Shown here: positions 1-6,128 of the stretch, one piece after another | Position numbering within the stretch: position 1 is the first letter of the stretch | Layout of the letters: each line of letters begins with the position of its first letter | NCBI GenBank assembly: GCA_937922105.1 | Contig: CAKZVN010000363.1 | Coordinates: forward strand, 1-10,904 | Origin: an uncultured Litorilinea sp. | GTDB taxonomy: Bacteria > Chloroflexota > Anaerolineae > Caldilineales > Caldilineaceae | Length of the DNA: 10,904 bases | Reading direction: 5' to 3' | The notes under the pieces: model-generated | Database searches by the model: none | What the model was told of the DNA's origin: nothing | Seen by the model: the letters and a program-made list of their open reading frames with translations, nothing else | Translations under genes and position numbers: made by a program

Positions 1-747
1 ATTACCCCCACGCCGAGCGCCACCATCACGCCTAGCCCGACTGTGCTCGCACCCGCAGAGTTGACACCCACTGCCACCTGGACCATCGCGCCGACCATCA
101 CCGCGACGGCAACCATCACAGAGACCGCGACGCCCACTCACACACCCGAACCGACCGCAACCGACACGGCAACACCGACCCACACGCCCGAACCGACCGC
201 GACCGAGACCGCGACGCCCACTCACACGCCCGAACCGACCGCAACCGACACCGCGACACCGACCCACACGCCCGAGCCGACCGCGACCGACACCGCAACA
301 CCGACCCATACGCCTGAACCGACCGCGACTATTACGGTAACCCCCACCGTTACCGTCACAGTGACGATAACGGCAACGGTAACGGTAACTACGACGCTCA
401 CCCCGACCGCTACCCTTCCCGCCGAGGAGGAGGCAGAGGCTGTGATGCGACTCCTCGAGGAGGCGACGGACGAAGCATCGGAAATGGTGGAGGAGGAGAC
501 GCAGCTTACGCCGGTTCCCGCGCCCGCTCCTACGCCGGTAGCAACGCCCACCGGTACCCCTGTACCCGAACCGGAGAGCTTACTCGCGTTGCCCACCGAG
601 CAGCCGGAAAGCCCGCTGGCAACGCCCACCCAGATCGGGGAAAGCCCGCTGGCAACGCCGACTATCACCGGAACCCTGACCATCACGGTAACGAGTGTCT
701 TCAGCGTGACGCTTGAAACCGCGACCCCCGCAGCCGACGGCAAGTAA
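1..747 (+). CDS. Pro/Thr-rich repetitive surface protein, C-terminal part (5' partial)
   Basis: The frame is open from the first base to TAA at 745-747, so the true start and any N-terminal domain lie outside the window; the GTG at 43 is only an internal codon. About 248 residues are visible, nearly all low complexity: a Thr/Pro region, five tandem 14-residue units (nt 121-330), a Thr/Val tract (331-402), an acidic Glu/Ala segment that could be helical (about 421-507), a Pro/Ala/Val linker, and two ESPLATPT motifs (607-630 and 640-663). There is no membrane helix or LPXTG-like sorting signal at the C-terminus. Such composition is known in stalk or linker regions of secreted proteins in Chloroflexota, often heavily O-glycosylated. 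I infer an extracellular linker or tail; no catalytic function can be assigned. The reading frame itself is well supported by its uninterrupted periodic repeats. Confidence 0.8.
   Translation: MTPTPSATITPSPTVLAPAELTPTATWTIAPTITATATITETATPTHTPEPTATDTATPTHTPEPTATETATPTHTPEPTATDTATPTHTPEPTATDTATPTHTPEPTATITVTPTVTVTVTITATVTVTTTLTPTATLPAEEEAEAVMRLLEEATDEASEMVEEETQLTPVPAPAPTPVATPTGTPVPEPESLLALPTEQPESPLATPTQIGESPLATPTITGTLTITVTSVFSVTLETATPAADGK
121..330 (+). repeat. Five tandem 42-bp coding repeats (14-residue Thr/Pro units)
   Basis: Units start at 121, 163, 205, 247 and 289. Each encodes (E/D)TATPTHTPEPTAT. Units 1 and 3 differ at one base, and units 2 and 4 differ at three bases, while neighbouring units differ more. 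This points to a recent duplication of an 84-bp double unit. The copies are in frame and preserve the reading frame exactly. Confidence 0.95.
334..356 (+). repeat. Perfect 8-bp inverted repeat inside the Thr/Val tract
   Basis: ACGGTAAC at 334-341 is followed after 7 bases by its exact reverse complement GTTACCGT at 349-356. Further direct copies of ACGGTAAC lie at 376-383, 382-389 and 685-692. The mRNA could form a stable hairpin here. It may be no more than a by-product of Thr-Val codon repetition. Confidence 0.6.
574..663 (+). repeat. ESPLATPT motif repeats
   Basis: A diverged copy (ESLLALPT, 574-597) is followed by two near-identical copies at 607-630 and 640-663, spaced 33 bases apart. 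The last two differ only in their final codons. The motif is one I associate with Pro/Thr tails of Chloroflexota surface proteins. Confidence 0.8.
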
Positions 748-790
748 TGAACGCGGCTGTCTCTGTCGCGCCGCCAACATCCCGGCACGG

Positions 791-820
791 TTGACAAGCC
801 ACTTCCCCGGCAAGTATACT
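791..820 (+). promoter_or_regulatory. Sigma70-type promoter for the amidohydrolase operon
   Basis: TTGACA (791-796) and TATACT (815-820) are separated by 18 bases, close to the consensus for a housekeeping sigma factor. Transcription would begin near 827, giving a leader of about 90 nt before the ATG at 916. The site lies in the 168-base gap after the Pro/Thr-rich gene and is oriented toward the three genes that follow. Confidence 0.7.
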
Positions 821-915
821 CACCCCCGCAGCCCGACATCCGCGGTCATGCGTGCGCCCCGTGCAGCGGACCACCATGTGACCGTCTACCAGCATACAGC
901 CACCGAGACGCGACC

Positions 916-1821
916 ATGATCATTGACGTTCACACCCACACGCCCCAGTACCGCACCCCTGTACCGCCCGACAAAGTTCTTACACGCACTGCCTGGCGAC
1001 CCGACCGCCCCGTCCACGTTCCCGTGAGTTGGGATGACTACCTCGCCCAACAAGCGCCTGCCGAAAAGTCCATTGTCTTCAACGTTGCTTGGGATGCAGG
1101 CGGGCAGCATGACCGACTCGCCGGTGAGGGCACTACCGATCCCTCCTGGTATGCCCATCTGGGCAAAGGCAATCTGAACGACGCCACCGCCGCCTTCGTC
1201 GCCGCCTACCCCGACCGTCTCATCGGCTTCATGTCCATCCACCCCCATGCCGCGGATTGTCTGGAGGAACTCGAGCGCGGGCGCACCGACTTGGGGTTGC
1301 GCGGCATCAAGCTCGGTGCCAACTACCAGATTTTCGACCCGCTCGAACCGCGTGCGCTTGCCATCTACGCTGAAGCCCAACGCCACGGTTTGCCCATCCT
1401 ATTCCATCAAGGAACCTCCCCTGTGCGCATGGCGCCCATCCGCTTCGCCTACCCGCTGATCATGGACGAAGTCGCCATGCGCTATCCCGACCTCAAGATC
1501 ATCATGGCTCATCTGGGTCACCCGTGGCAGGTCGAAACCGCGGTCGTCATCCGCAAACACCCCAACGTCTACGCCGACATCTCCGCCACCTTCTATCGCC
1601 CCTTCTCCTTCTGGGAGCAGATGGTCAAGGTCATGGAATGGGGTGTCGCCCACAAAGTACTCTTCGGTACCGACTACCCCATTACCACCGTGCAAGAATC
1701 GCTTGACGGATTGCGCAATGTCAATCGCATCGTGGAAGGGACGAACCTGCCCCGCATCCCTAGCGATGTCATTGAGGGCATCATCCATCGTGATTCGTTG
1801 CGTCTCCTTGACCTGGCGTAA
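916..1821 (+). CDS. Amidohydrolase-related metal-dependent hydrolase (amidohydrolase 2 family)
   Basis: This 301-residue protein is a TIM-barrel hydrolase or decarboxylase of the amidohydrolase-2 type (Amidohydro_2; relatives include ACMSD-type decarboxylases and many uncharacterised hydrolases). The N-terminal HxH metal ligand pair is at H6 and H8 (MIIDVHTH). Later ligands or catalytic residues typical of the family are visible: H164 in LFHQGTSP, H199/H202 in MAHLGHP, and D253 in FGTDYP. GIKLGANYQIFDP (about 130-142) matches the usual strand after the first half barrel. The length fits a complete single-domain member. There is no signal peptide, so it is probably cytoplasmic. The start is ATG 916, which places HxH at the extreme N-terminus as expected; the ribosome-binding site is weak. 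It is the first gene after the promoter at 791-820. The substrate cannot be told from sequence or neighbours. Confidence 0.9.
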   Translation: MIIDVHTHTPQYRTPVPPDKVLTRTAWRPDRPVHVPVSWDDYLAQQAPAEKSIVFNVAWDAGGQHDRLAGEGTTDPSWYAHLGKGNLNDATAAFVAAYPDRLIGFMSIHPHAADCLEELERGRTDLGLRGIKLGANYQIFDPLEPRALAIYAEAQRHGLPILFHQGTSPVRMAPIRFAYPLIMDEVAMRYPDLKIIMAHLGHPWQVETAVVIRKHPNVYADISATFYRPFSFWEQMVKVMEWGVAHKVLFGTDYPITTVQESLDGLRNVNRIVEGTNLPRIPSDVIEGIIHRDSLRLLDLA

Positions 1822-1848
1822 GTGCTTGGGGAACAGATCGCGCAGCCA

Positions 1849-2556
1849 ATGAACCACCGTCACGACGAAAAGCCACTCCAGAAAACACAACGACACAGCG
1901 CATCTCCGGTCCTTGTTGCCTCGCTCTCCCGCCGCAGGTTTTTGACTGCCATCACCGCGTTGCCCCTAGCAGCCGCGTTGAGCGCCTGCGCCGGTCGCAA
2001 CACGCCGTCTGAGCCGCTCCCGTCCATTACGCTCGACGACTTTCCCACCGGCTTAGGACGTGGCTATCCCATCACCAGCCTGGAGGGTGTTCCGCGCAAC
2101 AATCCCTACCGCGGGCCGGGTCACCCGGCGCCGGACTTCCGCATCCAATTAGCCGACGGAAGCGGTCTTTATTTGAGCGATCTGCGCGGTCGCCCCGTGC
2201 TCATCAACTTCTGGGCTACCTGGTGCGGTCCCTGCCGTTTGGAAATGCCTGACATCGTCCACCAATCCAATACCCAGCGCGACTTGGTCGTCCTCGCTGT
2301 CAATGTCCAGGAGGAGTTGCCGCCGGTAGAGGCCTTTGCCGCAGACTTCGGCATGACCATGCCCATTCCCCTCGACACCAACGGACAAGTGCGTGACCTC
2401 TACGCCGTGCGCGGCATGCCCACCTCGGTCTTCATCAACCGCGACGGCGTCATCCAATCCGTTTGGGCCGGCGCCCTCTCCCCGCGCAAACTCAGCGAGC
2501 TATTGGCGGAAATTTTGCCCCAGGCGCAGCGCCTCCTTGCGCCGGCCCATCTCTAA
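1849..2556 (+). CDS. TlpA/ResA-like thiol-disulfide oxidoreductase, probable Tat lipoprotein
   Basis: This is a membrane-attached extracytoplasmic thioredoxin-fold protein. From ATG 1849 it has 235 residues. An N-terminal SRRRFL (about residues 27-32) resembles a twin-arginine signal, followed by a hydrophobic stretch and a lipobox LSAC with acylated Cys47. The redox domain starts near GHPAPDF; the active site WCGPC has cysteines at 126 and 129, and the cis-proline is in GMPTSVF (Pro191). The PVLINFWATWCGPC context is typical of the AhpC/TSA-TlpA-ResA group, which reduces or exchanges disulfides outside the membrane, for example in cytochrome c maturation. The frame is also open upstream to a GTG at 1822, directly after the previous stop codon; I prefer ATG 1849, though neither start has a clear ribosome-binding site. 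Short spacing to both neighbours suggests one transcript. Its redox partner is unknown. Confidence 0.9.
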   Translation: MNHRHDEKPLQKTQRHSASPVLVASLSRRRFLTAITALPLAAALSACAGRNTPSEPLPSITLDDFPTGLGRGYPITSLEGVPRNNPYRGPGHPAPDFRIQLADGSGLYLSDLRGRPVLINFWATWCGPCRLEMPDIVHQSNTQRDLVVLAVNVQEELPPVEAFAADFGMTMPIPLDTNGQVRDLYAVRGMPTSVFINRDGVIQSVWAGALSPRKLSELLAEILPQAQRLLAPAHL

Positions 2557-2558
2557 CC

Positions 2559-3020
2559 ATGTCCCGCATTGAGATCATTGATCAGAACTACCGTCTGGGC
2601 GCCCATGATCTGATGGGCGCGCCGCGCAAGCTGACCATCACCAACGTCTCTCTCCAGGGTCTGGAGGAGATGACCCCCACGCTTCACTTTGCGGGTCACA
2701 CCAAGCGGCTCACCCTGACCCGTGACCAGAGCAGCGACCTCATCCGCCTGACCGGGACCCCCGTCATTCAACAGTGGATCGGACTCACGGTGATCCTCGA
2801 ACCGGCCCTTACACCCGATGGTGTCACCATCCGCATCACCACCCCCGGCGCAAAACCACGCGCCACACGACTTCCCCAACCGGTGGACGAAGAACGCCGC
2901 GCCTGGCGTTTCACCCTCATCGCCGTCGTCATACTCCTCACTGCAAGCGGCGTCTATGTCGCGCTCAATGCCGCGCACCTGGCGGAACTCATCGCACAGT
3001 TGGCGACGTTGTTCAACTGA
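2559..3020 (+). CDS. Small protein with one C-terminal membrane helix; soluble part resembles a phage-associated family
   Basis: ATG 2559 lies two bases after the preceding stop and gives 153 residues; the in-frame extension upstream to 2463 lies inside the thioredoxin gene and is rejected. The soluble part (1-110) has the pattern DLMGAPRKLTITNV, then LHFAGHTKRLTLTRDQSSDL, then QWIGLTVILEP...GVTIRI. This order resembles a small protein common in phage early regions (pattern: LxFEGKxKGLxLNKTN, WIGKxVxLYxxxV, GxxxxxIRI), whose role I do not know. That match is from memory and is an inference. Residues 117-138 form a strong hydrophobic helix preceded by EERRAWR, so the N-terminal part probably faces the cytoplasm, and a short amphipathic tail follows. 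A membrane anchor is not a feature I associate with the phage proteins. Function unassigned; co-transcription with the TlpA-like gene is likely. Confidence 0.8.
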   Translation: MSRIEIIDQNYRLGAHDLMGAPRKLTITNVSLQGLEEMTPTLHFAGHTKRLTLTRDQSSDLIRLTGTPVIQQWIGLTVILEPALTPDGVTIRITTPGAKPRATRLPQPVDEERRAWRFTLIAVVILLTASGVYVALNAAHLAELIAQLATLFN

Positions 3021-3055
3021 ACCGGGCCGGCTGTGCAGCGCAATCTCGCCGTCCT

Positions 3056-3084
3056 TTGACGCGCTGATTCGCCCCCCGTATAAT
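3056..3084 (+). promoter_or_regulatory. Sigma70-type promoter for the CBM9-like surface protein
   Basis: TTGACG (3056-3061) and a perfect TATAAT (3079-3084) are separated by 17 bases. Transcription should begin near 3091, only about 15 bases before the first possible start codon. It separates the downstream gene from the 916-3020 operon, although no terminator is visible between them. Confidence 0.8.
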
Positions 3085-3100
3085 CCAGCATAGGCTGCCG

Positions 3101-3119
3101 TCCGTGTGCTCGACACGGA
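3101..3119 (+). other. Hairpin at the 5' end of the transcript, overlapping a candidate start codon
   Basis: TCCGTGT (3101-3107) pairs perfectly with ACACGGA (3113-3119) around a 5-base loop. The GTG at 3106 sits inside the structure, and a GGAGGG sequence begins in its distal arm (3117-3122). It could affect translation start or serve as an operator next to the transcription start. Confidence 0.5.
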
Positions 3120-4677
3120 GGGCGTGCTTCTGGACAACGAGTCCGACCGCACAACAACGAGGCGACCGCGCGTGCGCGACGTAGACGATTTCGACATCGT
3201 GCGCGATGAGGACGAACAGGGCTTCTCGCGCTCAACTTGGCTGTGGATTGGCATCGTGGCGCTGGTTGCCCTCTTTGCCTTTGGCGTGGGCGCCGCGTGG
3301 ATGTTGCTCAACAGTCGCTTGGGCGACACCCCGCCTGCCACACCCAATCCTGTCGTTGCCCTCTCGTCACCGACCCTCACGCCGACGCTTACGGCGACCG
3401 TCCTGCCCACCGAGACGTTAACCGTTACCCCCACCGTCACGGTCTCGCCGCCCCCCACGCCTACGCCAACACCAGGCGTCGCCTGCGGGATCGCCGTCGC
3501 CGATCTCTTCGCCCCGCTTCACGACGAGCAACAGTTCGGCTGCCCCACCGACCAGGGCGCCATCATCTGGGCCGCATGGCAACCGTTCCAGCGCGGGCGC
3601 ATGCTCTGGCGCAGCGACACCGACCAGGCCTACGCCTTCTTCCCCGGCGGTCAATGGTTCCCCATCCAGGATCGCTGGGATGGCTCTCCTACCGCGGACC
3701 GTGGCGCGCCTCCCCCTGGGCTACTGGCACCGGAACGCGGCTTCGGTTACGTCTGGAGCCGCAACGACGAGCTTTTTCTGGCCCTCGGCTGGGCCACTGA
3801 CCGCGAGAAAGGCTTCTGCGCGCTGGTCCAGACTTTCGAGCGCGGCTTCATGCTCTACAGCATCAACATTCCCAGTTGCACCCCGGATAACCTCTACAAT
3901 CACGCCACCGCGGCCGATTGGACTCCCTTGCTCATCCTTGCACCGGAAAGCGCGCGCCGCGCCGGCGGCCCCATCCCTGTGCCGCCCCCGACAGTTCAGG
4001 CTGCGGTTGCGTCCCCCGACGAACTTACGCGCCCACTCGCACATGGGGTGGTCCTGGCGCCCCGGCTCACCGCGATTGAACTGGACGCCCGCTTCGACGA
4101 CTGGCCCGGCGGCTGGCAAGCCATCACCGCCATCGTCCAGGGGCTTGTCCATCACACCGGTCCCGCGGACCTTGCCGCCGACTTCCAAGCCGGCTGGAAC
4201 GACACCGGTCTGCTCCTAGCCGTGCGTGTGACCGACGACGTATACCGTCCCGGCCCCAACGGCACCAACCTCTGGCGCGGTGACGGCATCGAAGTTCACT
4301 TCGACCGCCGTCTCGCCGACGACTTCACACGCACCATCGCCGACGCCGATGACTATCAGATCGGCATCGCCTTTGACCGCCAACTGCGCGCGCTGCGCGC
4401 CTATCGCTGGCTCCCCTTTGCCCTGGAGGGCAACCTCTCCCTCCCCGGCGCAGTGCGTGCCGTCGAGGGCGGGTATCACGTCGAGGTGTTGATCCCCTGG
4501 CACGTGTTCCAGGTAGACCCCGCGGCAGGCCTCGCCGGTCAAGTCTTCGGCTTCAACATCAGCATCAACGACAATGACGGCCCGCGTCCGGATCAGCAAA
4601 CCGTCTTGTCCTTTTCCCCGGCGCGTACCACCCACGACAATCCAGCCGAGTGGGCGACCTTACGCCTGCTCCCCTAA
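3106..4677 (+). CDS. Membrane-anchored extracellular protein with Pro/Thr linker and C-terminal CBM9-like domain
   Basis: The protein has 523 residues from GTG 3106. An acidic and basic cytoplasmic head (1-43) is followed by one membrane helix (about 45-68), then a Pro/Thr-rich linker (75-124). Next comes an extracellular module (about 127-255) with FQRGRMLWRS, GGQWFPIQDRWDG, GFGYVWSR, LALGWATDREKGF and FERGFMLYS, a pattern I recognise from Chloroflexota secreted proteins. The C-terminal 325-522 region (ARFDDWPGGW, LLLAVRVTDD, LWRGDGIEVHFD, YHVEVLIPW, FGFNISINDND, PAEWATLRL) matches the carbohydrate-binding CBM9-like beta-sandwich. No catalytic domain is present, so binding of glycans or cell-surface attachment is inferred. 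The start is uncertain: GTG 3106 and GTG 3124 are possible, and the best ribosome-binding-like sequence (GGAGGG, 3117-3122) is too close to 3124. It has its own promoter at 3056-3084. Confidence 0.85.
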   Translation: MLDTEGVLLDNESDRTTTRRPRVRDVDDFDIVRDEDEQGFSRSTWLWIGIVALVALFAFGVGAAWMLLNSRLGDTPPATPNPVVALSSPTLTPTLTATVLPTETLTVTPTVTVSPPPTPTPTPGVACGIAVADLFAPLHDEQQFGCPTDQGAIIWAAWQPFQRGRMLWRSDTDQAYAFFPGGQWFPIQDRWDGSPTADRGAPPPGLLAPERGFGYVWSRNDELFLALGWATDREKGFCALVQTFERGFMLYSINIPSCTPDNLYNHATAADWTPLLILAPESARRAGGPIPVPPPTVQAAVASPDELTRPLAHGVVLAPRLTAIELDARFDDWPGGWQAITAIVQGLVHHTGPADLAADFQAGWNDTGLLLAVRVTDDVYRPGPNGTNLWRGDGIEVHFDRRLADDFTRTIADADDYQIGIAFDRQLRALRAYRWLPFALEGNLSLPGAVRAVEGGYHVEVLIPWHVFQVDPAAGLAGQVFGFNISINDNDGPRPDQQTVLSFSPARTTHDNPAEWATLRLLP

Positions 4678-4711
4678 ATCCGCCCGTCTTATGCCCGCCC
4701 CATTCGTCAGT

Positions 4712-4735
4712 GCATCCATCGTTATCGCATCCATC
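4712..4735 (+). repeat. Short direct repeat upstream of the pyrophosphatase
   Basis: GCATCCATC occurs at 4712-4720 and again at 4727-4735, a 15-base period, in the 72-base gap before the pyrophosphatase gene. It ends two bases before the ribosome-binding site. It may be an operator or chance; no convincing promoter boxes were found in this gap. Confidence 0.4.
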
Positions 4736-4736
4736 T

Positions 4737-4742
4737 GAGGAG
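4737..4742 (+). promoter_or_regulatory. Ribosome-binding site of the pyrophosphatase gene
   Basis: GAGGAG lies 7 bases before ATG 4750. It is one of the clearest Shine-Dalgarno sequences in the window and fixes this start. Confidence 0.8.
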
Positions 4743-4749
4743 CCTGCTC

Positions 4750-5361
4750 ATGCCTTTTCCGCCCCCCTTCTATCGTTGGCGACCCCACCCGTGGCACGGT
4801 CTTGAAACCGGCCCCAACCCACCTCAGTTGGTCCACGCCTACATTGAGATCACGCCTTACGATCTCATGAAATACGAGATTGACAAGAGCACCGGCTATT
4901 TGCGCGTAGACCGCCCGCAGCGCTCCTCGTCCCAGCCGCCGGCCCTCTACGGCTTCATCCCGCGCACCTACTGTGACGAGCGCGTCGCTAAACTCGCATC
5001 TACCGCCATCAAGGGTGACGGCGACCCGCTGGACATCTGTGTCCTCAGCGAGCGCCCCATCAACCGCTCCGAAGTCATCGTCACCGCGCGCGTCCTCGGC
5101 GGGCTTGATGTCAACGACGGCGGCGAGGCTGACGATAAAATCATCGCTGTGCTCCAAAACGACAACGTGTGGGGGCGCGCCCAAGACATCACAGACCTGC
5201 CCGACATTCTCATCGAGCGCATCAACCACTACTTCTCCACCTACAAACTCATCCTGGGCGAGGAGAGCAAACTCAAGGTCGAACGCGTCTACGGGCGCGA
5301 GCATGCCCTCCAAGTCATCCAAGCAGCCATGGCTGACTACTTCGACGAATATGGTGGATGA
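4750..5361 (+). CDS. ppa: Inorganic pyrophosphatase, soluble family I
   Basis: This cytoplasmic enzyme hydrolyses pyrophosphate to two phosphates with Mg2+, pulling biosynthetic reactions forward. The 203-residue length is normal for the family. The signature DGDPLDI (D90, D92, D95) is complete. Other active-site positions known from the family are visible: K41 and E43 in MKYEID, R55 in VDRP, Y67 in YGFIPRTYC, D123, D128 and K130 in NDGGEADDK, and Y165-K166 in STYK. The N-terminal HPWHGLETGPNPP and the longer segment between YGFIPRTYC and the DGDPLD motif place it in the subgroup with an extended loop rather than the E. coli type. The start ATG 4750 is supported by GAGGAG at 4737-4742. Its TGA overlaps the start of the methyltransferase gene, so the two are probably translationally coupled. 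Confidence 0.96.
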   Translation: MPFPPPFYRWRPHPWHGLETGPNPPQLVHAYIEITPYDLMKYEIDKSTGYLRVDRPQRSSSQPPALYGFIPRTYCDERVAKLASTAIKGDGDPLDICVLSERPINRSEVIVTARVLGGLDVNDGGEADDKIIAVLQNDNVWGRAQDITDLPDILIERINHYFSTYKLILGEESKLKVERVYGREHALQVIQAAMADYFDEYGG

Positions 5362-5996
5362 CGAAGATGGTGGATAACGCCTTAGTGCAGGCGAGTGCCG
5401 AGACGCGGCGCCGCTGGAACGCTCGCTACGCCGAGACCGAACAGCCCTGGGACACGCAGCAGACGCCGCCGGAAGTCATTGCATTCTGGGATTCCGGTGT
5501 GCTGCCGTCCCGCGGCCTGGCTCTCGACCTCGGCTGTGGTCCGGGCACCAACGTACGCTTCCTGGCGCGACGCGGCCTGCGCGCCATCGGTGTTGAAATC
5601 GCTGCCCCAGCGCTACTGACCGCGCAGCGCCGCCTACAACGTGAGGAGCCAGAGCTTAGCGGACGCTTGGCCTTTGTCTGTGCGGATGTCTGCCTCCTGC
5701 CCTTCCGCAACTTGAACGCAGTGTACATCCTCGACATCGGCTGCTTTCACAGCATCCCGCCGCCTCTCCGCGATGCCTATGTCGCGTCGGTCCTCGGCAA
5801 CCTCACGCTCGGCGGCTATTACCAACTCTACGCGTTCGACGCCGAACCCGACCGCGTCGCCGAAAGCGGACCGGTGGGCCTCGGCCCGGACGAAGTCGTC
5901 CGCCGCTTCACACCTCACCTCACCCTAGTGCAAGAGATGCGCGCCAAGCCGGAACGTCGCCCCTGCCGCTGGTATCTCCTCCGCCGCGACGGTTGA
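5358..5996 (+). CDS. Class I SAM-dependent methyltransferase (TPMT/TehB-like)
   Basis: The 212-residue protein has a Rossmann-type methyltransferase fold. Motif I is LALDLGCGPGT (about 54-64), the ribose-binding acidic residue is E80 in IGVE, and an acidic residue at the adenine site is D110 in FVCAD. The N-terminal WNARYAETEQPWDTQQTPPEV and the later YILDIGCFHSI resemble the thiopurine methyltransferase/TehB-like group, whose members methylate small molecules or metalloid oxyanions. The substrate here is not deducible. No signal or membrane segment is present. ATG 5358 overlaps the pyrophosphatase stop as ATGA; a second in-frame ATG at 5367 is the alternative and has better spacing (9 bases) from GGTGG at 5353-5357. 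Linkage to the pyrophosphatase may be only transcriptional economy. Confidence 0.9.
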   Translation: MTKMVDNALVQASAETRRRWNARYAETEQPWDTQQTPPEVIAFWDSGVLPSRGLALDLGCGPGTNVRFLARRGLRAIGVEIAAPALLTAQRRLQREEPELSGRLAFVCADVCLLPFRNLNAVYILDIGCFHSIPPPLRDAYVASVLGNLTLGGYYQLYAFDAEPDRVAESGPVGLGPDEVVRRFTPHLTLVQEMRAKPERRPCRWYLLRRDG

Positions 5997-6075
5997 CCAA
6001 CACAGGTCGCATCAACTCTGCACCACTTCTCCATCGTTCTTTCACAAGCACCGGCTACGGTAAGGCTGAAGATGA

Positions 6076-6094
6076 CACAGCCGCATACGCTGTG
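6076..6094 (+). other. Inverted repeat upstream of the response regulator
   Basis: CACAGC (6076-6081) and GCTGTG (6089-6094) form a perfect 6-bp inverted repeat with a 7-base spacer. A further arm, GCACAG at 6120-6125 just before ATG 6129, could instead pair with CTGTGC (6090-6095). The element may be a dyad for regulator binding or an mRNA hairpin. No clear promoter boxes were found between 5997 and 6128. Confidence 0.45.
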
Positions 6095-6128
6095 CCACAA
6101 CGGAATCAAAAGTATCAGCGCACAGACA

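Noticed and set aside
121..330. CRISPR-like regular repeats
   Set aside because: Units are contiguous with no unique spacers and are translated in frame as Thr/Pro repeats.
730..760. Possible terminator after the Thr/Pro gene
   Set aside because: GCAGCCG and CGGCTGT can pair over 7 positions, but the loop is 17 bases and no T-run follows.
222..839. Antisense open frame of about 205 codons across the Thr/Pro repeats
   Set aside because: It is a mirror of the repetitive + strand gene, giving a Val/Gly/Ser periodic product, and reaches through the promoter gap; high GC and repeats keep the antisense frame open.
1822..1848. GTG 1822 as start of the thioredoxin-like gene
   Set aside because: It directly abuts the previous stop and only lengthens the region before the signal peptide; ATG 1849 is more plausible, though 1822 cannot be excluded.
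2553..3458. Antisense open frame of about 301 codons
   Set aside because: It covers two good + strand genes and the consensus promoter at 3056-3084, and its product has no recognisable domain.
4660..5322. Antisense open frame of about 220 codons over the pyrophosphatase
   Set aside because: The + strand has a full set of pyrophosphatase active-site residues; the antisense frame is a shadow.
5997..6071. Promoter before the response regulator (TTGACC at 5993-5998)
   Set aside because: No -10-like sequence lies at a suitable distance, and the hexamer overlaps the methyltransferase stop.
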